Shown here one piece after another: positions 62,227-64,000 of a stretch of DNA of 64,000 bases. The notes under the pieces are model-generated. The model searched no databases and was not told the DNA's origin. It saw only the letters and a list, made by a program, of their open reading frames with translations. The position numbers and the translations under genes are program-made. Source of the stretch: Rallus limicola. Lineage: Eukaryota; Chordata; Aves; Gruiformes; Rallidae. Location: positions 1,488,001 to 1,552,000 of the forward strand of contig JAKCOZ010000059.1 of assembly GCA_022605955.1 (NCBI GenBank), read 5' to 3'. Numbering within the stretch: the stretch's first letter is position 1; each line of letters starts with the position of its first letter.

Positions 62227-62373
62227 TGTCGTGGTTTGAGGGACAGCTAGAACAACCACACAGCCATTCACTTGCTGTGTGTCCCTCCCCTCCCCCCCAG
62301 CCCCAGTGGGACAGGGAGAGAATTGAAAAGGAAAAAAACAAGAAAGGTAGAACTAGTAGGTTGAGATAGAGAG

Positions 62374-62379
62374 TTTAAT
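62374..62379 (-). promoter_or_regulatory. ATTAAA polyadenylation signal in solo LTR
   Basis: TTTAAT on the plus strand reads ATTAAA on the minus strand, at the usual position near the end of R. It could end transcripts that enter the LTR on the minus strand. Confidence 0.5.
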
Positions 62380-62490
62380 AGGACAGAAAAGGGAGAGAAT
62401 AGTAATAGAATACACAAAAAAGTGATGCACAGCACAGTTGCTCATCACCTGCTTAGTTCCTGAGCTGTGCTGCCTCCTGGCCAATCCCCA

Positions 62491-62497
62491 TTATATA
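62491..62497 (-). promoter_or_regulatory. TATA box in solo LTR
   Basis: The minus strand reads TATATAA, preceded by TGTGATGTCATGCCC. The ATF/CREB-like TGATGTCA next to the TATA box is a shared feature of this LTR type. It is a vestigial promoter directed toward lower coordinates. Confidence 0.55.
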
Positions 62498-62760
62498 ATG
62501 GGCATGACATCACATGGTACGGAGTATCCCTTTGGCCAGCCTGGGTCAGCTGTCCTGGCTGTGTCCCCTCTCAGCTTCTCACATGGCCCACACCATGTTC
62601 ACATTGAGAGAGCAGTATGAGAACCCAAAAGACCCCTGACTGCTTGGCCACAACTGAAATATGGTGTGTTATCAATGTTATTTTCATAGTAAATCCAAAC
62701 CACAACACTACACTAGCTGCTAGGAAGAACATTAACTCTATCCCAGCCAAAACTATGACA

Positions 62761-64000
62761 GTGGGAAAAAGCACGTGGTTCCTCAGCCTGCTGTGGGTAG
62801 ATGTCAGTATTCAGTGTTTTGGGAGGGACAAAATGCCGTATGTTTCTGTTCCCAGGGAATGTCAAGACACAGCTTCTTCAGCTCATTACAGTTCTCACAT
62901 TAGAACAAATTAAGGTATTTTTCAATGACTAATTCTTGGCCCTTTGATCAGCTAATCTTATGAAAGAAGCAGAATGAATTTAAATCTCTGAATAGATAAA
63001 ATAAGCTATATTTCATTTATCGTCATTTTTCTAATAATGAATGCAAGGAGTTTGGAAGTCCAAACCTTCATTTTTAACACTAAAGAATGAAAAGGCATTA
63101 ATGATTAGAAGAGGGTAAAAGCAAGGATGTGTGGAATTTAAAAATAAAACAAGCCTCAGAGAATAAACTGCACAGTGAATTATGATTCATGCTCAACACA
63201 GATTGGAGCTTGTCTTGAATAAAGAACCATCAGGAAGCAACAAGCAGTTGAGGATGAACCTAGAGCAGGACTGCATTTTCTAATGGCAGGAGCCAATTCT
63301 CAATAGGCACGTTTATTTGTTTTAGTGAGCCTGATGAGTTCGTTTTGGACACTGCTGCCTGAAGAGCATTGTTCTCATCCTGGCTCTAGCATCAGCATGT
63401 AAGATGATGTGATCTTGCATGAGACTTAATATTTCAGGCTGTGTGTATCCTGTTTGGAGTAATATTAACAGAGCATTTTGGCACATACAGGCACACTAAC
63501 AGACTGCAAAGCCACACAGAACTCCAAGAATAAGAAGCTGTTCCCTCAGATGGCTCTCCATCCGTTAATGTGAGCCAGCCAGCTCTTCCCCCTATTTTAT
63601 CCCAAGATCTGTCTGGTTTTTTTCAGTCTGCCTCCCACATACAGGCAAGGTGATGGTGTACTGATGGGTATGAGGATTGTTCCAGAATCAGGTCCAGCTG
63701 CTCTTTCATTTTAAGGACTTCATTATCAATTCACCGCTGTACAGTTTAGCTGGAAAAAGAGAAGGAAAGTCTAGCTTCTTTTCCCTTACTAGTTTTGTCT
63801 AGCTGCCTGACTCGCGTTACTCCTGCACCCCCATTTGCTGAGACCAAGAGCAAGTAACAATTCAAAATACAGAAATTTGAAGGTACCTCTACTCCTGTGA
63901 TCAGTCCTGCAAAGCCCTGTCACCCTTGCTAAGACCATGCTGGTCACACAGTTTGAAGTTCCTGATGTGCATGAGCTGGTTTGCTGCAGGATGTGTGAGT
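62761..64000. other. Unique AT-rich non-coding DNA
   Basis: No gene found up to the right edge. A weak MIR-like relic (63385-63475) is listed separately. Confidence 0.5.
63385..63475 (+). repeat. Possible MIR-like SINE relic
   Basis: 'TGATGTGATCTTGCATGAGA', 'CTTAATATTTCAGGCTGTGT' and 'GGAGTAATATTAAC' resemble the sense MIR blocks 'tgtgatcttgggcaagtca', 'cttaatctctctg' and 'gggaataatattac'. The match is weak. Confidence 0.33.

Larger units (their letters stand above)
62227..62760 (-). mobile_element. Solo LTR, avian ERVL-like (minus orientation)
   Basis: The plus strand starts TGTCGTGGTTTGAG and ends CCAAAACTATGACA. Reverse complemented, the element begins TGTCATAGTTTTGGCTGGGA and ends with the '...AAACCACGACA' terminus of the same LTR family as the 29.7 kb copy. 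The U3-side block with 'GGGATAGAGTTAATGTTCTT' is intact. A TATATAA box lies at 62491-62497 and an ATTAAA signal at 62374-62379, both on the minus strand, in the expected order for a U3-R-U5 LTR. The flanks TTGGG (62222-62226) and GTGGG (62761-62765) look like a 5-base target duplication with one mutation, which fits ERVL-type integration. There is no internal retroviral sequence, so it is a solo LTR. Confidence 0.85.

Noticed and set aside
1..64000. CRISPR array, operon, tRNA, rRNA, CpG island or gene cluster
   Set aside because: No regularly spaced repeats, cloverleaf-like sequences, CpG-dense promoter or consecutive coding frames were seen. Composition and transposons are those of bird intergenic or intronic DNA.

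Overview
The window looks like nuclear DNA from a bird. The evidence is several CR1 LINE copies (the dominant avian retroposon, recognised by the reverse-transcriptase C-terminus and by the 3' end with its ATTCTATG-type octamer tail), two solo LTRs of the avian ERVL-like type, and an AT-rich, CpG-poor background with frequent A and T runs. The CR1 and LTR types suit a neoavian bird better than a galliform, but species cannot be named from the sequence. There is no bacterial, plasmid or phage character, no CRISPR array, and no rRNA or tRNA gene that I could see.

I found no convincing protein-coding gene. Nearly all open frames are short and behave like chance frames. Those that encode something recognisable are pieces of CR1 ORF2. 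The window is therefore best read as intergenic or deep-intronic sequence. Three stretches have exon-like signals: a possible terminal exon at 7.60-7.87 kb (+), a purine-rich block with good acceptor and donor sites at 47.11-47.43 kb (+), and a 70-base block at 58.88-58.95 kb (-). All three are low-confidence predictions that need transcript data.

Layout: 0-18 kb is mostly unique AT-rich DNA with one good MIR-like SINE relic (2.8 kb) and the 7.6 kb exon candidate. From 18.6 to 19.4 kb lies an old, internally deleted CR1 on the minus strand whose reverse-transcriptase active site is mutated. From 19.4 to 25.9 kb the sequence is unique apart from a MIR-like relic (20.1 kb) and an avian LTR-retroelement fragment (23.1 kb). 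From 25.9 to 35.8 kb is a transposon-dense block with six CR1 or CR1-like pieces, one solo LTR and one non-autonomous hAT-type DNA transposon with clear terminal inverted repeats. Three of these CR1 copies (25.9, 30.8 and 33.6 kb) share a closely similar 3' end and seem to belong to one younger subfamily. From 35.8 to 62.2 kb the sequence is again mostly unique, with a small 32-34 base tandem repeat (37.4 kb), weak MIR-like relics and the two later exon candidates. A second solo LTR, on the minus strand, occupies 62.23-62.76 kb, and the remainder is unremarkable.

The elements do not work together as a system. They record successive insertions: old MIR and CR1 relics, then the hAT element and LTRs, then the younger CR1 subfamily. 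I looked for a novel system and did not find one. The most noteworthy items are the hAT element, the CR1 subfamily cluster with its deletion derivative, and the three exon candidates. Family assignments come from recognition by eye, not from a database search.
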